In this document: positions 7,418-16,838 of the stretch, piece by piece
How positions within the stretch are numbered: the stretch's first letter is position 1
How the letters are laid out: the number at the start of each line of letters is the position of its first letter
Origin: Candidatus Pelagibacter sp. TMED118
GTDB lineage: Bacteria; Pseudomonadota; Alphaproteobacteria; Pelagibacterales; Pelagibacteraceae
Length of the DNA stretch: 27,808 nucleotides
NCBI GenBank assembly: GCA_002170205.2
Contig: NHFT02000005.1
Span: 17,461-45,268 of the forward strand
Reading direction: 5' to 3'
Notes under the pieces: generated by a model
The model's database searches: none
What the model was told of the DNA's origin: nothing
What the model saw: only the letters and a program-made list of their open reading frames with translations
Program-made: the position numbers and the translations under genes

Positions 7418-8707
7418 TTATAATTTGTACATTTCAAAACCATTTACGAACGTATGAATTACTTTACCCTGTAATTTTTTATTTTCTATACAAGTGTTCT
7501 TTGATTTTGATATTAATTTCTCTTTTTTTATTATCCATGGCTTATATAAATCAACAATACAAAAATCTGCATCACTACCTACGCTTAGATTTCCTTTATT
7601 AATTTTTAGAATTTTAGCTGGATTACTGGTTAAAAGTTCAATTATTTTAAATAATTTTATTGATTCATTATGAAATAATTCAAGTGCTAATGGCAAAAGT
7701 GTCTCAATACCACAAGCTCCAGTAGCTGCTTGTGAAAAAGTTAATCTTTTTGACTCTTCGTCCTCAGGTTTATGATCTGAAACAATTACATCTATCAAGT
7801 TTTTATTAATTCCAGTTATTAATTGTATTCTATCATCCTCGGTTCTTAAAGGAGGTGATAGTTTTAAGAATGTTCTAAAATCTCCTATATCATTCTCATT
7901 AAGTGAAAGATTATTTATTGATACACCTGTTGTAAAATTTACATTATCTTTCTTTTCATTTATGACATCTACTGATTTTGCAGATGAAATTTGTGATATA
8001 TGATATCTGCAGTTAAAGTCTTCTAATAAACTTAGGTCTCTTTCAATAATAATTTTTTCTGCAAGTTCATTTATGCCTTGTAAACCTAATTTAGTAGATA
8101 TTATTCCATCATTTACTGTTCCATTGTCTGATAGTTCTAAATCTTCCGCATGCTGCATAATTAAAGAGTCTAAATCATATGCCGATCTCATTATACGTGA
8201 CATCACCCTCGTATTTTGCACGGTTTTTATTCCATCTGTAAACCCTATAATCCCTTTTTTCTGCAACAAACCGAATTCTGTCATATTTTTTCCTTCAAGG
8301 TTTTTAGTCAATGTCGCAGTTGGAAATATATTTATTTTTGACTTATCTCTCCCTCGTCTTTTAAGAAAATCAACTATAGAAACGTTATCTATAACAGGAA
8401 AAGTATTTGGCATAGTTACTACAGAAGTTACTCCACCAGATAAAGCTGCGTTACTTAAAGTTTTAAAATTTTCTTTATATTCATAACCAGGTTCGCCAAC
8501 AAATACACGCATATCAACAATTCCTGGAAATATATATTTGCCATTAAGATCATAATATTTTTCACGTGATGGTATATTATTTTTATTTACTTTTTTTCCG
8601 ATAGCTTCAACTTTTCCATTTTCATTAATTATGAGTCCACCAACTTCCTCCATAGAATTTTTTGGATCTATAATATTTGCGTTTAGGAAAAATTGTTTTT
8701 TCATCAT
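7418..8707 (-). CDS. pyrC: Dihydroorotase-like protein (PyrC/PyrX type) lacking the HxH metal motif
   Basis: Amidohydrolase-superfamily protein, 429 residues, in the position of dihydroorotase beside pyrB. The TIM-barrel family pattern is clear: [19 protein letters not shown] (61-79), [40 protein letters not shown] and SNPAKIL. However the diagnostic DxHxHxRxPG metal motif reads D65-M-R67-V-F69-V-G71-E-P-G: both His ligands and the substrate-binding Arg are replaced. The later His and Asp positions (QHAED, YHISQ, SDH) are kept. As in other class A ATCase systems with an inactive DHOase-like partner (PyrC'/PyrX), it is likely a structural partner of PyrB, with catalytic DHOase elsewhere. The start has two adjacent ATGs (8707, 8704); the first overlaps the pyrB stop as ATGA. 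Confidence 0.88.
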   Translation of the reverse strand: MMKKQFFLNANIIDPKNSMEEVGGLIINENGKVEAIGKKVNKNNIPSREKYYDLNGKYIFPGIVDMRVFVGEPGYEYKENFKTLSNAALSGGVTSVVTMPNTFPVIDNVSIVDFLKRRGRDKSKINIFPTATLTKNLEGKNMTEFGLLQKKGIIGFTDGIKTVQNTRVMSRIMRSAYDLDSLIMQHAEDLELSDNGTVNDGIISTKLGLQGINELAEKIIIERDLSLLEDFNCRYHISQISSAKSVDVINEKKDNVNFTTGVSINNLSLNENDIGDFRTFLKLSPPLRTEDDRIQLITGINKNLIDVIVSDHKPEDEESKRLTFSQAATGACGIETLLPLALELFHNESIKLFKIIELLTSNPAKILKINKGNLSVGSDADFCIVDLYKPWIIKKEKLISKSKNTCIENKKLQGKVIHTFVNGFEMYKL

Positions 8708-9642
8708 TCACAAAATATTTTTAAACAAGCCATTCTTACAGCAACACCAAGCTCAACTTGTTCTTTAATTACACTTTTATTAATATCATCAGCAAGATTA
8801 GTATCAATTTCTATACCTCTATTCATTGGACCAGGGTGCATAATTAGAGCATCTTCTTTTGCATATGCTAATTTATCTGGTGTCAAACCATAGTATTCAT
8901 AATATTCTCTATTTGATGAAAGAAATGAACTTGTCATACGTTCATTCTGGAGTCTTAACATCATTACTATATCACAATCTTTTACTCCTTTTTTCATATC
9001 AGAAAATTTATTTATACCTAGTTTATCTAAATCTTTTGGCATAAGATTTGATGGGGCAACAATATTTATTTCAGCACCTAGCATATTTAAAAGATATATG
9101 TTGGAGCGTGCTACTCTTGAATGAAGTATATCTCCACAAATTGCTATTCTTAATCCTTGAATTTTTTTTTTTCGATCAATAATTGTCAAAGCATCAAGTA
9201 AAGCTTGAGTAGGGTGCTCTCTTCTTCCATCACCTGCATTTAAAACTGAACAATTTACTTTTTGAGATAGTAAATTACAGGCACCTGAGTCTTGGTGTCT
9301 AATTACTATTATATCAGGATGCATTGCATTTAGTGTCATTGCTGTATCTATTAATGTCTCACCTTTTTTAATAGCTGAATTTGTTATATTCATTGACATG
9401 ACATCTGCTCCAAGTCTTTTGCCTGCTAATTCAAATGAACTTTGTGTTCTTGTAGATGGCTCAAAAAAAAGATTAATTTGTGTTTTACCCCTAAGTATAT
9501 CCAATTTTTTATTTTTACTTTTATTTAATGAAATAAAATCTTTTGCTTCATTTAGTATAATATTAATGTCATTAATAGAAAGGTCTTGTATACCTAGAAG
9601 ATGTTTGTTGGAAACTTTAATAGCTTTTTTTGATGTTGCCAT
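8704..9642 (-). CDS. pyrB: Aspartate carbamoyltransferase catalytic chain
   Basis: Condenses carbamoyl phosphate with aspartate, the committed step of pyrimidine synthesis. The carbamoyl-phosphate loop [12 protein letters not shown] is at about 59-70, followed by GETLIDTA (95-102), [12 protein letters not shown] (143-154) and [10 protein letters not shown] near the C-terminus. I place the start at the ATG at 9642 (312 residues). The frame stays open to a TTG at 9681, but that adds 13 residues ([10 protein letters not shown]) not expected in the family, where homologues start shortly before HRHLLGI-like sequence. An AGAG lies 9 bases before the ATG. It follows ruvX by 42 bases and is coupled to pyrC by ATGA. 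No pyrI is present. Confidence 0.95.
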   Translation of the reverse strand: MATSKKAIKVSNKHLLGIQDLSINDINIILNEAKDFISLNKSKNKKLDILRGKTQINLFFEPSTRTQSSFELAGKRLGADVMSMNITNSAIKKGETLIDTAMTLNAMHPDIIVIRHQDSGACNLLSQKVNCSVLNAGDGRREHPTQALLDALTIIDRKKKIQGLRIAICGDILHSRVARSNIYLLNMLGAEINIVAPSNLMPKDLDKLGINKFSDMKKGVKDCDIVMMLRLQNERMTSSFLSSNREYYEYYGLTPDKLAYAKEDALIMHPGPMNRGIEIDTNLADDINKSVIKEQVELGVAVRMACLKIFCE

Positions 9643-9684
9643 TAAAACAAACTCTATAGCTCCAATGCGTGTTAAGTGCAAGTA

Positions 9685-10140
9685 TTAATTGTTTAAATAA
9701 TCAATAGCACCTTGCAGTATGAAGGCAGCTGCTTTTTTATCTATATTTTTTTTTCTATTTGTAAATCTTATGTCCATATTGCTTGATATATTAAATGCTC
9801 CTGAAGTTGATAATCTTTCGTCCCACATTGAAATTGGTAATTTGAGCTCTTTTTCGATAATTTTAGCTTTATCGTTTATAGATTGAACACTTTTTCCTAA
9901 TGATCCATCCATATTTATTGGGTTTCCTATAACTATAGCTAATATGTTATTGTCTTTAATAATAGTTTTTAATTCATTTAGTAAATATTCCATACTTCTG
10001 TATTCGACTATTTTAAATGGGGTAGCTATTTTTCTTTTATCGTCACAAATAGCAACACCAATACGTTTTGTTCCTAAATCTAATCCTATTAATCTAGAGT
10101 TATTTGTTAGTTTATCTTTAAGTTCGTCCAAAGTGATCAT
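9685..10140 (-). CDS. ruvX: RuvX/YqgF family RNase H-fold nuclease
   Basis: Small RNase H-fold protein (151 residues), annotated as putative pre-16S rRNA nuclease or Holliday-junction resolvase. It shows GLDLGTKRIGVAICD (19-33) with the catalytic Asp21, VIGNPINMDGSLG (70-82), and MWDERLST (105-112) with acidic residues Asp107 and Glu108. The C-terminal DKKAAAFILQGAIDYL is also typical and carries the last Asp. It is divergent from gatC across 45 bases and is the first gene of the minus-strand run leading into pyrB. On the minus strand TACAAT directly abuts the ATG; no Shine-Dalgarno is seen. Confidence 0.92.
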   Translation of the reverse strand: MITLDELKDKLTNNSRLIGLDLGTKRIGVAICDDKRKIATPFKIVEYRSMEYLLNELKTIIKDNNILAIVIGNPINMDGSLGKSVQSINDKAKIIEKELKLPISMWDERLSTSGAFNISSNMDIRFTNRKKNIDKKAAAFILQGAIDYLNN

Positions 10141-10185
10141 ATTGTATTTTTTAGATTAAATGATAGTTTTCAATATTCTTATCAT
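10141..10185. promoter_or_regulatory. 45-base divergent promoter region, ruvX / gatC
   Basis: The only space for promoters of two divergent runs. On the plus strand TATTCT (10174-10179), with TTAGAT 17 bases upstream (10151-10156), is a possible -10/-35 pair ending 6 bases before the gatC ATG. On the minus strand TTGAAA and a TACAAT next to the ruvX ATG are present but badly spaced (21 bases). Weak matches in AT-rich DNA; the location is more secure than the exact boxes. Confidence 0.3.
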
Positions 10186-10473
10186 ATGACTATAGATCTT
10201 AAAACAGTAAAGCACATTTCTAAACTATCAAGAATATCGATAGAGGAAGATAAGGCAAAAAAGCTTAGTAATGATCTAAATTTAATATTTAATTTTATTG
10301 AAAAATTAAACGAATTAGATACTAGCAAGACAGAACCACTAACTTCTGTGGCAGAAACTACTCTAAAGTTAAGAAAAGATAAAATTCAATCTAAAAATAT
10401 TAGAGAGGACATTTTAAAAAATTCTCCTGATAAAAATAAAGATTTTTTTGTCGTACCTAAGGTGGTTGAATAA
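10186..10473 (+). CDS. gatC: Asp-tRNA(Asn)/Glu-tRNA(Gln) amidotransferase subunit C
   Basis: Small stabilising subunit (95 residues) that wraps around GatA and GatB in the GatCAB complex. Typical features are the N-terminal TVKHISKLSRISIEEDKAKKLSNDLN helix region, FNFIEKLNELDTSKTEPLT in the middle and the C-terminal RED...NSPDKNKDFFVVPKVVE, where the VPKVVE ending is a GatC hallmark. The stop overlaps the gatA start as TAATG. First gene of the plus-strand run, in the usual gatC-gatA-gatB order. Confidence 0.95.
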   Translation: MTIDLKTVKHISKLSRISIEEDKAKKLSNDLNLIFNFIEKLNELDTSKTEPLTSVAETTLKLRKDKIQSKNIREDILKNSPDKNKDFFVVPKVVE

Positions 10474-11930
10474 TGTCAGAAATAACCGATTTCAAATTGT
10501 GTGATCTAGTAGATAAAATTAAAAAAAAAGAATTGTCGTCTAAAGAAGTAACCGAGGCATTTATATACAGATCAAAAAAATCTAAAAAATTAAATTCGTA
10601 TATTACCGAAAATTTTGAAGATGCTTTAAATAAATCAAAAGAGTTTGATTCAAAACCTGATTATAAAAAAAAAATTCCTGGCATCCCAATAGCAATTAAA
10701 GATCTTTTTTGTACAAAAAATTTGAAAACCACAGCGGGGAGTAAAATTTTAGAAAGTTTTGTACCAACTTACGAGTCAACTGTTACACAAAATATTTTGA
10801 ACCAGGGAGGAATAATAATAGGAAAATTAAATTGTGATGAATTTGCAATGGGCTCATCAAACGAAACTAGTTATTATGGTAATGTACAAAATCCAATATC
10901 TGAAAATTTAGTACCTGGTGGTTCGTCTGGTGGATCATCCTCTGCACTTGCTGCTAAATTAACCCCTGCTACTATCGGAACTGATACAGGTGGCTCAATA
11001 AGACAACCCGCATCTTTTACTGGCACCGTAGGTTTGAAACCAACTTATGGAAGTTGTTCAAGATATGGAATAGTTGCTTTTGCCTCATCTCTTGATCAAG
11101 CTGGTCCAATGACTCACGATGTTAAAGACTGCGCGTTACTCTTAGAAGTAATGAGCTCTTATGACAGTAAGGACTCAACTTCTGTAGATTTCGTTAGAGG
11201 AAATTATTTGAAGGATCTTAGTGATAATATTAAAGGAAAAAAAATTGGTATACCAAAGGAATATAGAGTTGATGGAATGCCAAAAGCAATAGAGCAATTA
11301 TGGGAAAAAGGAATAAAAATTATTAAAGATAACGGAGGTGAAGTTATTGACATATCACTACCTAATACCAATTATGCTCTGCCTGCTTATTACATTGTTG
11401 CACCAGCAGAAGCTTCATCTAATCTAGCTAGATATGATGGCGTTAAATACGGATTCAGATCAAAAGGTGAAAACTTAATTGATATGTATGAAAAAACGAG
11501 ATCAGAGGGATTTGGAGACGAAGTAAAAAGAAGAATTATGATTGGTACATACGTACTATCATCTGGATATTATGATGCTTATTATCTTAAAGCACAAAAA
11601 GTAAGAAGGTTAATCAAAGATGACTTTGATAAAGCTTATAAAAAGGTAGATGCTATATTAACTCCATCAACACCTAGCTCAGCATTTAAAATTGGAGAAA
11701 AATTAAATGATCCAGTTTCAATGTATTTAAATGATATTTTTACGGTTCCTATTAATTTAGCTGGTCTCCCAGCAATTTCTATTCCTGCAGGTCATGACAA
11801 AAATGGCTTTCCTTTAGGACTTCAAATTATAGGCAAGGCATTTGATGAACAATGTATTTTGAATATTGCTTATTCAATTGAAAAAAACCTTGAATTTAAA
11901 AATAATATTAATGATTGGTGGATTAAGTGA
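10473..11930 (+). CDS. gatA: Asp-tRNA(Asn)/Glu-tRNA(Gln) amidotransferase subunit A
   Basis: Glutaminase subunit supplying ammonia for transamidation of mischarged Glu-tRNA(Gln) and Asp-tRNA(Asn). The amidase-signature Ser-cisSer-Lys triad is visible as Lys76 (AIKDLFC), Ser151 in the [13 protein letters not shown] loop and Ser175 in [13 protein letters not shown]. Each is offset by three from the well-studied S. aureus enzyme, consistent with a conserved active site. Length 485 is normal. It overlaps gatC by one base (TAATG) and gatB by four (GTGA), giving tight coupling of the three subunits. Confidence 0.97.
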   Translation: MSEITDFKLCDLVDKIKKKELSSKEVTEAFIYRSKKSKKLNSYITENFEDALNKSKEFDSKPDYKKKIPGIPIAIKDLFCTKNLKTTAGSKILESFVPTYESTVTQNILNQGGIIIGKLNCDEFAMGSSNETSYYGNVQNPISENLVPGGSSGGSSSALAAKLTPATIGTDTGGSIRQPASFTGTVGLKPTYGSCSRYGIVAFASSLDQAGPMTHDVKDCALLLEVMSSYDSKDSTSVDFVRGNYLKDLSDNIKGKKIGIPKEYRVDGMPKAIEQLWEKGIKIIKDNGGEVIDISLPNTNYALPAYYIVAPAEASSNLARYDGVKYGFRSKGENLIDMYEKTRSEGFGDEVKRRIMIGTYVLSSGYYDAYYLKAQKVRRLIKDDFDKAYKKVDAILTPSTPSSAFKIGEKLNDPVSMYLNDIFTVPINLAGLPAISIPAGHDKNGFPLGLQIIGKAFDEQCILNIAYSIEKNLEFKNNINDWWIK

Positions 11931-13393
11931 TTAAAAATAATAAAGAATATTTAATCAATAGAGATAACAAAGAATATGAAGTAATAATTGGTCTAGAAGT
12001 TCATGCTCAAGTATTATCAGATTCTAAATTATTTTCATCATCACCTACAAAGTTTGGTTCTGAACCAAACACCCAAGTTAGTCTAGTAGACGCTGCATTT
12101 CCTGGAATGTTGCCTGTAATAAATGAATTTTGCATTAAACAAGCGATCAAAACTGGGATAGGTTTAAATGCAAAAATTAATAACAGATCTATATTCGATA
12201 GAAAAAATTATTTCTATGCTGATCTTCCTCAAGGCTATCAAATTTCTCAATATAAAAATCCAATCGTAGGAGAGGGTTCTGTGACTTTAGATATGCCGGA
12301 TGGAGAAAAAATGATAGGAATTGAGCGACTACATTTAGAGCAAGATGCTGGCAAAAGCATACATGATATTGACCCTCAAAATACATTAGTTGATTTAAAT
12401 AGATCGGGGGTGGCATTAATGGAAATAGTAAGCAAACCTGATTTAAGATCCTTAGATGAAGTTAATGCCTATATAAAAAAATTAAGATCAATTATGAGAT
12501 ATCTTGGCACTTGTGATGGAAATATGCAGGAGGGCTCTTTAAGAGCTGATGTTAACGTATCTGTAAGAAAAAAAGGCGAAACTGAACTTGGCACAAGGTG
12601 TGAAATTAAAAATGTAAACTCTATTAAATTTATGCAGATGGCAATTGATTATGAAGCAAATAGACAAGTTGATATATTAGAGGAGGGTGGATCAATAGAT
12701 CAAGAGACAAGATTATTTGATACAAGAAAAAATGAAACTCGATCAATGCGTACAAAAGAGGACGCGCATGATTACAGATACTTTCCAGATCCAGACCTTT
12801 TACCTTTAGAATTAAATGATGATTTTATTAACGAAATTAAAAAAGAAATTCCTGAATTGCCGGATGAAAAAAAGAAAAGGTTTATTGAAAAATTTAATTT
12901 ATCACCCTATGAGGCTAATATTCTAGTATCTGATATAGATACCTCAAAATATTTTGAGGATGTGTCAAAAAAATCTGATGTTAAACTTGCAACAAATTGG
13001 ATCACCGGAGAATTATTTGCCTTATTAAATAACAAAAATATAGAAATTACAGAGAGCCCTATTACATCAGAAAATTTGGCAAAACTTATTAATCTAATAA
13101 AAGATGGTACTATTTCAGGAAAAATTGCAAAAACTGTTTTTGAAATTATGGCTGATAGTGGCAAAGACCCAAAAAAAATAGTTGAGGAAAAAGGTTTAAA
13201 GCAACAAAGTGATCCTAAAGAATTGGAGAAGATTATTGATAAAGTTATTTCAGATAACCCTAAAAATGTTGAAGCCTATCAATCAGGAAAAGATAAATTA
13301 TTTGGTTTTTTTGTAGGACAAGTTATGAAACAATCTAATGGAAAGGCAAATCCTCAGCTAGTTAATGAAATTTTAAAGAAAAAGCTCAATTAA
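11927..13393 (+). CDS. gatB: Asp-tRNA(Asn)/Glu-tRNA(Gln) amidotransferase subunit B
   Basis: tRNA-binding and kinase/transamidase subunit. The N-terminal cradle has [22 protein letters not shown] (19-40), then [20 protein letters not shown] and [11 protein letters not shown], all strongly conserved in GatB/PET112. [16 protein letters not shown] and the [13 protein letters not shown] segment follow. The C-terminal helical and YqeY-like tail domain runs from about 330 to 488. The start is GTG at 11927, overlapping the gatA stop (GTGA); the family N-terminus supports this. The next gene starts one base after its stop. Confidence 0.97.
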   Translation: MIKNNKEYLINRDNKEYEVIIGLEVHAQVLSDSKLFSSSPTKFGSEPNTQVSLVDAAFPGMLPVINEFCIKQAIKTGIGLNAKINNRSIFDRKNYFYADLPQGYQISQYKNPIVGEGSVTLDMPDGEKMIGIERLHLEQDAGKSIHDIDPQNTLVDLNRSGVALMEIVSKPDLRSLDEVNAYIKKLRSIMRYLGTCDGNMQEGSLRADVNVSVRKKGETELGTRCEIKNVNSIKFMQMAIDYEANRQVDILEEGGSIDQETRLFDTRKNETRSMRTKEDAHDYRYFPDPDLLPLELNDDFINEIKKEIPELPDEKKKRFIEKFNLSPYEANILVSDIDTSKYFEDVSKKSDVKLATNWITGELFALLNNKNIEITESPITSENLAKLINLIKDGTISGKIAKTVFEIMADSGKDPKKIVEEKGLKQQSDPKELEKIIDKVISDNPKNVEAYQSGKDKLFGFFVGQVMKQSNGKANPQLVNEILKKKLN

Positions 13394-13394
13394 T

Positions 13395-14051
13395 ATGGGT
13401 TCAAATCTAAATCTAAACTATCAAATCGAAGAATATATTAATAGTCACTCAATTAAATTACATCCAGTCCAATATGAAATAATTAAATACAATGATACTC
13501 TTGGTGAAATTAAAAAAATGCAAATTTCTATAAGTCAATGCCACTTTTTACATTTAATTGTCAAAATTATTAATCCTAAAAATATTTTAGAAATTGGAAC
13601 ATTTACAGGCTTAAGTGCCTTAACAATGGGTCTAGCGATGGATGAAAATAGCAAATTAACAGCTTTAGATAAAAATAAAGAAACTTCTCATGTGGCTATA
13701 AGTTTTTTTAAAAAAGCAAAGATAGATAATAAAATTAATCTTTTAATAAATAACGCTATTGTATCATTAGACGATTTACATAATCAAAAAAAAAAATATG
13801 ATTTTATATTTATAGATGCAGATAAAGAAAATTATATAAATTATTTTAATAATTCTCTTAATATATTAAATAATAATGGGATTATAGTTGTTGATAATGT
13901 CCTGTGGTATGGTGATGTTGCTGATCAAAATAAAAACGACAGATTAACACTAAAAATAAGAGAATTTAATAAATTTATAAAAGATGATAATCGTGTAGAG
14001 AGCTTAATTTTGCCAATTGGCGATGGTTTATCTATTTGTAGAAAAAAATAA
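13395..14051 (+). CDS. SAM-dependent O-methyltransferase (CCoAOMT-like, methyltransferase family 3)
   Basis: A 218-residue class I methyltransferase of the catechol/caffeoyl-CoA O-methyltransferase-like family common in bacteria. SAM motif I is EIGTFTGLSALTMGLAM (66-82), motif II ends at LDKNKE (91-96), and the metal-binding signature FIDADKENYINYF is at 139-151. VVDNVLWYGDVAD (165-177) and a C-terminal LPIGDGLSICRK complete the pattern. The ATG follows the gatB stop by one base and the stop overlaps the trhO start (TAATG), so it is in the gat transcript. Substrate cannot be told from sequence. Confidence 0.92.
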   Translation: MGSNLNLNYQIEEYINSHSIKLHPVQYEIIKYNDTLGEIKKMQISISQCHFLHLIVKIINPKNILEIGTFTGLSALTMGLAMDENSKLTALDKNKETSHVAISFFKKAKIDNKINLLINNAIVSLDDLHNQKKKYDFIFIDADKENYINYFNNSLNILNNNGIIVVDNVLWYGDVADQNKNDRLTLKIREFNKFIKDDNRVESLILPIGDGLSICRKK

Positions 14052-14950
14052 TGTATAGCATATTTGGTTTTTATAAATTCAAAAAATTAACTACTTTAAA
14101 ATCAAAAAAAAAATATTTGGATAGTTTATTTATAAGAAATGATATCAGAGGAACAATTATAATTTCAAATGAAGGATTAAATGGAACTATAAGTTTTAAA
14201 ACAAATAAATTTGATAATATTATTAAAAGTTTAAAAAAAATTTTTAATATTAATAAATTTAATAACGAAAACTTAACTAATTATAAATTTCAACCATTTC
14301 ATAAAGGTAAAGTCAAAATTAAAAAAGAAGTAGTCCCTTTGGGTATAAAAATTAAGAAAAAGATTTCAGATAATGAATTAACACCGAACGAATGGAATAA
14401 ATTTATTAAAAGAAAAAATATTATATTGATTGATACTAGAAAAAACTTTGAATTTAAAGTCGGTACATTTAGAGGTTCTATTAATCCAAAATTAAACAGT
14501 TTCAGAGAGTTTCCAAAATTTTTTAAAACACTTAAAAAAAATCAAAAAATTGGTATGTTTTGTACTGGTGGAATCAGATGTGAAAAAGCAAGCTATTATT
14601 TAAGAAATAAAGGTTTTAAAAATGTTTATCAATTAAAAGGTGGCATAATAAATTACTTAGATAAAATAAATAAAATAGATAGTTATTGGAAAGGTGATTG
14701 TTTTGTTTTTGATAATAGAGTTTCAATTAAACATAGTCTAAAACCAGGCAACCTAAGTATTTGTGCTGGATGTAGAGAACCTATTACAAAAGCTGATACT
14801 AAGTCTAAAAATTTTGAAGAGGGTGTATCTTGCCCAAATTGTTATAATAAATTGACAAACAAGCAGTTACAAAGGTTTAGAATGCGACAAAAACAAATAA
14901 AAATAGCAAAAAAATCTGGTAAAGAATATTTTCATCAAAGGGAGATTTAA
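14051..14950 (+). CDS. trhO: tRNA uridine(34) hydroxylase, rhodanese domain (TrhO/YceA)
   Basis: Catalyses O2-dependent 5-hydroxylation of the wobble uridine, the first step to 5-(carboxy)methoxyuridine. The N-terminal YceA-type domain includes GTIIISNEGLNGTIS (34-48) and FHKGKVKIKKEVVPLG (83-98). The central rhodanese domain has LIDTRKNFEFKVGTF (126-140) and the active-site loop CTGGIRCEKA (171-180) with Cys171 and Cys177. A C-terminal segment carries CAGC and CPNC, a probable zinc-binding pair, and ends in a basic helix. Length 299 matches the family. Lys-rich and AT-rich like its neighbours. Coupled to the upstream methyltransferase by TAATG. Confidence 0.94.
   Translation: MYSIFGFYKFKKLTTLKSKKKYLDSLFIRNDIRGTIIISNEGLNGTISFKTNKFDNIIKSLKKIFNINKFNNENLTNYKFQPFHKGKVKIKKEVVPLGIKIKKKISDNELTPNEWNKFIKRKNIILIDTRKNFEFKVGTFRGSINPKLNSFREFPKFFKTLKKNQKIGMFCTGGIRCEKASYYLRNKGFKNVYQLKGGIINYLDKINKIDSYWKGDCFVFDNRVSIKHSLKPGNLSICAGCREPITKADTKSKNFEEGVSCPNCYNKLTNKQLQRFRMRQKQIKIAKKSGKEYFHQREI
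14939..14944 (+). promoter_or_regulatory. Shine-Dalgarno deciding the TTG start of the MATE gene
   Basis: AGGGAG inside the last codons of trhO, 7 bases before TTG at 14952. It is one of the strongest ribosome-binding sites in the window, where most genes have none, and it supports the non-ATG start. Confidence 0.6.
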
Positions 14951-14951
14951 T

Positions 14952-16313
14952 TTGGATTTACTGAAAGATAAAATTCCAATCTTAGTTCGTAAGCTTGCAT
15001 TACCAGCAATGGTAGGAATGTTATTTCAAACTTTATATAATATAGTTGATACATTTTATGCAGGAATGATATCTCCAGAAGCCTTAGCAGCTTTAAGTAA
15101 ATCATTTCCAATTTATTTTATAATTGTAGCGTCCTCTATAGGAGTAACTGTTGCTGGTACATCTTTGATAGGAAATAGTATTGGTGAAAAAAATATAAAG
15201 AATATATTAAATTATTTTACTCATATTATTTACTTTGCAATTCTTTTATCGCTTATTATCAGCTTTATAGGTTTAAACTTTTCTGAAAAAATCTTTCAGT
15301 TGATGGTAACAACTTCAGAGGTAACTAAATTAGGACTTGAATATACTGATATAATATTTGCTGGCTCAATATTATTTATATTAGTTGTTGCTCTAAATTC
15401 TTTACTACATGCAGAGGGAGATACAAAAACATATAGAAATGTATTAATCCTATCTTTCTTCATCAATTTAATTTTAAATCCAATATTAATATTTGGTTTA
15501 TTTTTTTTTCCAGCATATGGTGTAAAAGGTATTGCTATTTCAACCATAGTATCTCAATTAATTGCTTTTTTAATAATTTTTTTAAAAGTTTTAAAAAATG
15601 AGAGAATAAAAGAAATTCTTAAAGAGCATTTAATTCCAAAAATATATTATTTTACTAATATTTTTTTTACAGCAATGCCGATTGTAGTATCAATTTTTGC
15701 ATACTCAATTACGGCGGCAATTGTTCTAGCTTACGTTGGTATTTCAGGTGAATATGCGGTTGCCGGATATGGGGTAGGGACAAGAATAGAGCAAGTAGTA
15801 CTATTACCAATATTAGGAATAAATACCGCGATTATATCAATTATTTCACAAAATTTTGGAGCTAAAAATTTTAATAGAGTAAAAGAAGCGTATTTCACTT
15901 CGATAAAATACTCATTCTTCATAATGATTATATCAGGCTCGATGTTGTTTATATTATCTGATTTAATCATTAGTGTATTTTCCTCTGACATTACAGTTAT
16001 AGATTATGGATCTAGATATTTAAAAATTTGTGCATTTATCTTACCTGCTTATCCTATTTTTTTTCTATCTAATGGTTTATTTATGGCTATTAAAAAAGCA
16101 GAATATGCAATGATATCTAACTTATTTAGAAATGGATTAAATCCAGTAGTGGTTTTTGTGCTTGCAAAGTACATAAATGCAAGTTTTGAGGTTTTTTTTT
16201 GGATTTGGGCTTCTGTAAATTGGATATTCTCAGGTATTTATTTAAGTATACTAATTATTTATTTAAAAAGCCGCTTAGAGAAAACGAGCGCTATCATTAA
16301 TCCACAACCATAA
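14952..16313 (+). CDS. MATE family multidrug/metabolite efflux transporter
   Basis: Inner-membrane antiporter of the MATE family, 453 residues with about twelve hydrophobic spans. The N-terminal LVRKLALPAMVGMLFQTLYNIVDTFYAG (helix 1-2) is the characteristic opening, with VGTRIEQVVLLPILGINTAIISIISQNFGAKN in the second half matching the repeat. The start is TTG at 14952, one base after the trhO stop, with a well-placed AGGGAG. Last gene of the plus-strand run. Its final 39 bases overlap convergent soxG. Substrate and coupling ion (Na+ or H+) cannot be read from sequence. Confidence 0.93.
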   Translation: MDLLKDKIPILVRKLALPAMVGMLFQTLYNIVDTFYAGMISPEALAALSKSFPIYFIIVASSIGVTVAGTSLIGNSIGEKNIKNILNYFTHIIYFAILLSLIISFIGLNFSEKIFQLMVTTSEVTKLGLEYTDIIFAGSILFILVVALNSLLHAEGDTKTYRNVLILSFFINLILNPILIFGLFFFPAYGVKGIAISTIVSQLIAFLIIFLKVLKNERIKEILKEHLIPKIYYFTNIFFTAMPIVVSIFAYSITAAIVLAYVGISGEYAVAGYGVGTRIEQVVLLPILGINTAIISIISQNFGAKNFNRVKEAYFTSIKYSFFIMIISGSMLFILSDLIISVFSSDITVIDYGSRYLKICAFILPAYPIFFLSNGLFMAIKKAEYAMISNLFRNGLNPVVVFVLAKYINASFEVFFWIWASVNWIFSGIYLSILIIYLKSRLEKTSAIINPQP

Positions 16314-16838
16314 ATCCTCCGAAAACGACCTTCTAACGAATAAGTTTAAATCATTCTCATCTTTATTATGAATTATTACATCTACATGGTTTAAAACAGT
16401 TTGAACCACTGAGCCTTTCTTATTTTTGAAATCTTTAAAATTAAAAGGACAGCTTTTTGAAAGTAAATCAAATGTTTTACTACCTTTTAAATTAATCATC
16501 ACCCAATGGTCGGATACATTAGTAACAGCTCCTTGATTTAGCTTAGATATTTCATTAAATAAATTATTCTCTAACTCTATTTGATTATCTAATGTGTGAT
16601 TGATATTGTTTGAATATACAAGCCATTCATCAGGGCTTAACCATAGCAAATTATAATTTTCATTACCTGATGAAGTATTTGCCTCGTTAGGAGGTAAAAT
16701 TGACAAAATTTTCCCAATTTTTGTTGAAAACTCTCTTTTACTACTTCTTAAATTAATTTTTATAGTTGGCTCTATTTCTACAATTTTCAAATCATTGTAT
16801 TTTTTTTCTTCTTTAATTGGTGTGTTAAAACTAAGCAT
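16275..16838 (-). CDS. soxG: Sarcosine oxidase gamma subunit
   Basis: Smallest-but-one subunit of heterotetrameric sarcosine oxidase; related to the folate-binding GcvT/YgfZ fold and packs against the alpha subunit. Supporting sequence is LLWLSPDEWLVYS in the middle, SDHWVMINLKGSKTFDLLSKSCPFNF, then VLNHVDVIIH and the closing RRSFSEDLWLWINDSARF, all typical of SoxG despite low overall conservation. 187 residues is normal. It overlaps the soxA 3' end by 8 bases. The C-terminus lies antisense to the last 39 bases of the MATE gene, and both ends look genuine. Confidence 0.92.
   Translation of the reverse strand: MLSFNTPIKEEKKYNDLKIVEIEPTIKINLRSSKREFSTKIGKILSILPPNEANTSSGNENYNLLWLSPDEWLVYSNNINHTLDNQIELENNLFNEISKLNQGAVTNVSDHWVMINLKGSKTFDLLSKSCPFNFKDFKNKKGSVVQTVLNHVDVIIHNKDENDLNLFVRRSFSEDLWLWINDSARFL

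Noticed and set aside
8073..8486. Open frame of 137 codons on the plus strand inside pyrC
   Set aside because: Antisense shadow of a conserved gene; sequence resembles no protein and has no gene-like context.
7418..8707. pyrC as a decayed pseudogene
   Set aside because: The frame is intact at normal length with other motifs conserved, and the substitution pattern fits a maintained non-catalytic DHOase-like family.
9643..9681. Longer PyrB starting at TTG 9681
   Set aside because: Adds 13 residues not expected at the family N-terminus; ATG 9642 fits the usual start better.
12189..12416. Minus-strand open frames inside gatB and the MATE gene (also 12907-13164, 15296-15547, 15731-15991)
   Set aside because: Shadows of conserved coding sequence on the other strand.
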